This document shows positions 61,365 to 64,000 of a stretch of DNA of 64,000 nucleotides, piece after piece (the first letter of the stretch is position 1; each line of letters starts with the position of its first letter). The notes beneath the pieces are model-generated. The model saw only the letters and a program-made list of their open reading frames with translations, did no database searches and was not told where the DNA came from. Source of the DNA: Enterobacteriaceae bacterium UBA5654. GTDB taxonomy: Bacteria > Pseudomonadota > Gammaproteobacteria > Enterobacterales > Enterobacteriaceae. The position numbers and the translations under genes are program-made. Location of the stretch: the NCBI GenBank assembly GCA_002421005.1, contig DIJC01000015.1:83715-147714 (forward strand), given 5' to 3'.

Positions 61365-64000
61365 ATGCAGAACGGCGCAATGCAAGCCTGGCTGGACTCT
61401 TCTTACCTCTCTGGTGCCAACCAGAGCTGGATAGAACAGCTCTATGAAGACTTCTTAACCGATCCTGACTCTGTAGACGTCAAATGGCGTACGATGTTCC
61501 AGCAGTTACCTGGCACCGGAGTTAAACCGGATCAATTCCATTCCAAAACGCGTGATTATTTCCGCCGCCTGGCGAAGGATGCCTCACGTTACACCTCTTC
61601 CGTCTCTGACCCTGACACCAACGTAAAGCAGGTTAAAGTCCTGCAACTGATCAACGCGTACCGCTTCCGTGGGCACCAACATGCGAATCTCGATCCGCTG
61701 GGGCTGTGGCAGCAGGAGCGCGTGGCGGACCTCGATCCGTCATTCCATGATTTAACCGAAGCAGATTTCCAGGAAACCTTTAACGTTGGCTCTTTTGCTA
61801 TCGGCAAAGACACGATGAAGCTTGGCGAGCTGCTGGACGCGCTGAAGCAGACCTACTGCGGTTCGATTGGCGCGGAATACATGCACATCACCTCCACCGA
61901 AGAGAAACGCTGGATCCAGCAGCGTATCGAATCCGTGGCCGGTCACGCGAACTTTAGCGTTGAAGAGAAAAAACGGTTCCTCGGCGAACTGACGGCGGCA
62001 GAAGGGCTGGAGCGCTACCTGGGGGCTAAATTCCCCGGCGCGAAACGCTTCTCGCTGGAAGGCGGCGATGCGCTGATCCCGATGCTCAAAGAGATGATCC
62101 GCCACGCCGGTAAAAGCGGCACCCGCGAAGTGGTGCTGGGCATGGCGCACCGTGGACGACTGAACGTCCTGATTAACGTGCTCGGCAAACAGTCGCAGGA
62201 TCTGTTTGATGAGTTTGCCGGTAAGCATAAAGAACACCTCGGCACCGGCGACGTGAAATACCACATGGGCTTCTCGTCGGATATCGAAACCGAAGGCGGT
62301 CTGGTACACCTGGCGCTGGCGTTTAACCCGTCGCATCTGGAAATCGTCAGCCCGGTGGTGATGGGGTCCGTGCGCGCGCGTCTGGATCGTCTGGACGAGC
62401 CGAGCAGCAATAAAGTGCTGCCGATCACCATCCACGGCGATGCCGCCGTGACCGGGCAGGGCGTGGTGCAGGAAACCCTGAACATGTCGAAAGCGCGGGG
62501 CTACGAAGTGGGCGGCACCGTGCGGATCGTGATTAACAACCAGGTCGGTTTTACGACCTCCAACCCGCTGGATGCGCGCTCCACGCCGTACTGTACTGAC
62601 ATCGGTAAAATGGTGCAGTCGCCGATTTTCCACGTTAACGCCGATGACCCGGAAGCCGTGGCTTTCGTCACCCGCATTGCGCTGGATTTCCGTAATACCT
62701 TTAAACGTGATGTGTTCATCGATCTGGTGTGCTACCGCCGTCACGGCCATAACGAAGCCGACGAGCCGAGCGCGACCCAGCCGCTGATGTATCAGAAAAT
62801 CAAGAAGCACCCGACGCCGCGTAAGCTGTACGCCGATCGTCTGGAGCAGGATCGGGTTGCGACGCTGGAAGATGCGACTGAAATGGTGAACCTTTACCGC
62901 GACGCGCTGGATGCCGGTGAGTGCGTGGTGAAAGAGTTCCGCCCGATGAATATGCACTCTTTCACCTGGTCGCCGTACCTTAACCACGAGTGGGATGAAA
63001 GCTATCCGAACAAAGTGGAAATGAAGCGTTTGCAGGAACTGGCGAAGCGCATCAGTACCGTGCCGGAAGCCATTGAAATGCAGTCGCGGGTCGCGAAAAT
63101 CTACGGCGACCGTCAGGCGATGGCGGCGGGTGAAAAATTGTTTGACTGGGGCGGCGCGGAAAACCTCGCCTACGCCACGCTGGTGGATGAAGGCATTTCT
63201 GTGCGTCTGTCCGGGGAAGACACCGGTCGCGGCACCTTCTTCCACCGTCATGCGGTGATCCACAACCAGGCAAACGGCTCAACCTATACCCCGCTGCACC
63301 ACGTTCACAATGCGCAGGGACCGTTTAAAGTCTGGGACTCCGTGCTGTCTGAAGAAGCGGTGCTGGCGTTTGAATACGGCTATGCCACCGCAGAGCCGCG
63401 CACCCTGACCATCTGGGAAGCGCAATTCGGCGACTTCGCCAACGGTGCGCAGGTGGTGATTGATCAGTTCATCTCTTCCGGCGAACAGAAATGGGGCCGG
63501 ATGTGCGGACTGGTGATGCTGCTGCCGCACGGTTACGAAGGGCAGGGACCGGAGCACTCCTCCGCCCGTCTGGAGCGTTACCTGCAACTGTGCGCCGAGC
63601 AAAACATGCAGGTGTGCGTGCCGTCCACCCCGGCGCAGGTGTACCACATGCTGCGTCGTCAGGCGCTGCGCGGAATGCGTCGCCCGCTGATCGTCATGTC
63701 GCCAAAATCGCTGCTGCGTCACCCGCTGGCAGTCTCTACGCTTGAAGAACTGGCGGACGGTGCTTTCCAGCCAGCCATTGGCGAGATTGATGAACTCGAT
63801 CCGCAGGCGGTGAAGCGCGTGGTGATGTGTTCTGGTAAGGTTTATTTCGACCTGCTGGAGCAGCGCCGCAAAAACGATCAAAAAGATGTCGCCATTGTGC
63901 GCATCGAACAGCTCTACCCGTTCCCGCATCAGGCGGTACAGGAAGCGCTGAAGCCTTACGCTCACGTCCATGATTTTGTCTGGTGCCAGGAAGAGCCGCT
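61365..64000 (+). CDS. sucA: SucA, 2-oxoglutarate dehydrogenase E1 (C-terminal part beyond window)
   Basis: The first 878 codons of a protein that is about 933 residues in E. coli. The frame stays open to the window edge. It is the thiamine-diphosphate E1 of the 2-oxoglutarate dehydrogenase complex. The N-terminal SucB-binding helix (AWLDSSYLSGANQSWIEQLYEDF), GMAHRGRLNVL, the ThDP/Mg block GDAAVTGQGVVQET with NNQVGFTTSNP, and the GHNEADEPS and SGEDTGRGTFFHRHAV blocks are all intact. ATG 61365 gives MQNGAMQAWLDSS, one residue longer before AWLDSS than E. coli. It follows sdhB by 204 bases and is followed outside the window presumably by sucB. Confidence 0.97.
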   Translation, partial: MQNGAMQAWLDSSYLSGANQSWIEQLYEDFLTDPDSVDVKWRTMFQQLPGTGVKPDQFHSKTRDYFRRLAKDASRYTSSVSDPDTNVKQVKVLQLINAYRFRGHQHANLDPLGLWQQERVADLDPSFHDLTEADFQETFNVGSFAIGKDTMKLGELLDALKQTYCGSIGAEYMHITSTEEKRWIQQRIESVAGHANFSVEEKKRFLGELTAAEGLERYLGAKFPGAKRFSLEGGDALIPMLKEMIRHAGKSGTREVVLGMAHRGRLNVLINVLGKQSQDLFDEFAGKHKEHLGTGDVKYHMGFSSDIETEGGLVHLALAFNPSHLEIVSPVVMGSVRARLDRLDEPSSNKVLPITIHGDAAVTGQGVVQETLNMSKARGYEVGGTVRIVINNQVGFTTSNPLDARSTPYCTDIGKMVQSPIFHVNADDPEAVAFVTRIALDFRNTFKRDVFIDLVCYRRHGHNEADEPSATQPLMYQKIKKHPTPRKLYADRLEQDRVATLEDATEMVNLYRDALDAGECVVKEFRPMNMHSFTWSPYLNHEWDESYPNKVEMKRLQELAKRISTVPEAIEMQSRVAKIYGDRQAMAAGEKLFDWGGAENLAYATLVDEGISVRLSGEDTGRGTFFHRHAVIHNQANGSTYTPLHHVHNAQGPFKVWDSVLSEEAVLAFEYGYATAEPRTLTIWEAQFGDFANGAQVVIDQFISSGEQKWGRMCGLVMLLPHGYEGQGPEHSSARLERYLQLCAEQNMQVCVPSTPAQVYHMLRRQALRGMRRPLIVMSPKSLLRHPLAVSTLEELADGAFQPAIGEIDELDPQAVKRVVMCSGKVYFDLLEQRRKNDQKDVAIVRIEQLYPFPHQAVQEALKPYAHVHDFVWCQEEP

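Noticed and set aside
61752..63263. A 503-codon minus-strand open frame
   Set aside because: It is the antisense of sucA, whose protein is conserved throughout. High GC at third positions keeps the opposite frame open.

Overview
The window is chromosomal DNA from a member of the Enterobacteriaceae. Almost every protein is a near full-length, same-length match to a known Escherichia coli/Salmonella protein, and gene order follows the E. coli K-12 segment from nadD (about 14 min) to sucA (about 16 min). It is not E. coli. The block between ybeL and gltL (rihA, hscC and neighbours) is absent and one unrecognised secreted protein stands there. chiQ is missing after chiP, there is no rhsC element between ybfA and ybgA, and YbgA has the long two-domain form. 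The genus looks like Citrobacter, Enterobacter, Leclercia or a relative; I cannot decide which from sequence alone.

Layout. 1-4289 (minus): leuS-lptE-holA-nadD (nadD cut by the window edge). 4515-6123 (plus): ybeL and an unrecognised periplasmic protein. 6210-9418 (minus): glutamate/aspartate transporter gltIJKL with the SroC RNA; upstream lie a consensus sigma-54 promoter and two NtrC-like sites. 9839-15443 (minus): lnt, corC, ybeY, ybeZ, miaB. 15589-16764: ubiF. 16956-17942 (minus): a tRNA operon, metT-leuW-glnU-glnW-metU-glnV-glnX, with three tandem degenerate copies of tRNA-Gln between glnV and glnX. 18150-26493: asnB, then the GlcNAc regulon nagBACD and divergent nagE, with NagC and CRP sites and an ERIC element inside the operon. 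26654-33515: glnS, chiP, uof-fur, fldA, ybfE, ybfF, seqA. 33540-35180: pgm. 35344-39210 (minus): speFL-speF-potE ornithine decarboxylase module. 39468-47243 (minus): kdpFABCDE potassium uptake. 47544-50268 (plus): ybfA, ybgA, phr; 50309-51787 (minus): dtpD; 52039-55932 (plus): ybgI-pxpBCA-nei. 55993-57279 (minus): gltA. 57932-64000 (plus): sdhCDAB and the first 878 codons of sucA.

How the genes work together. The right end holds the citrate synthase, succinate dehydrogenase and 2-oxoglutarate dehydrogenase genes of the TCA cycle. The nag genes, nagE and chiP form one NagC-controlled amino-sugar scheme (chitosugar porin, GlcNAc PTS, deacetylase, deaminase). speFL senses ornithine and controls decarboxylation and putrescine/ornithine exchange. 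KdpDE controls Kdp. YbgI and PxpABC probably handle 5-oxoproline. Three small genes that ordinary gene calling tends to miss are present: speFL (34 codons), uof (28 codons) and kdpF (29 codons, GTG start).

Most of the window is conserved core genome. The least explained items are the tRNA-Gln-derived tandem repeats at 17031-17238, the unrecognised gene at 5173-6123, and the sigma-54/NtrC-like signals at 9618-9716.
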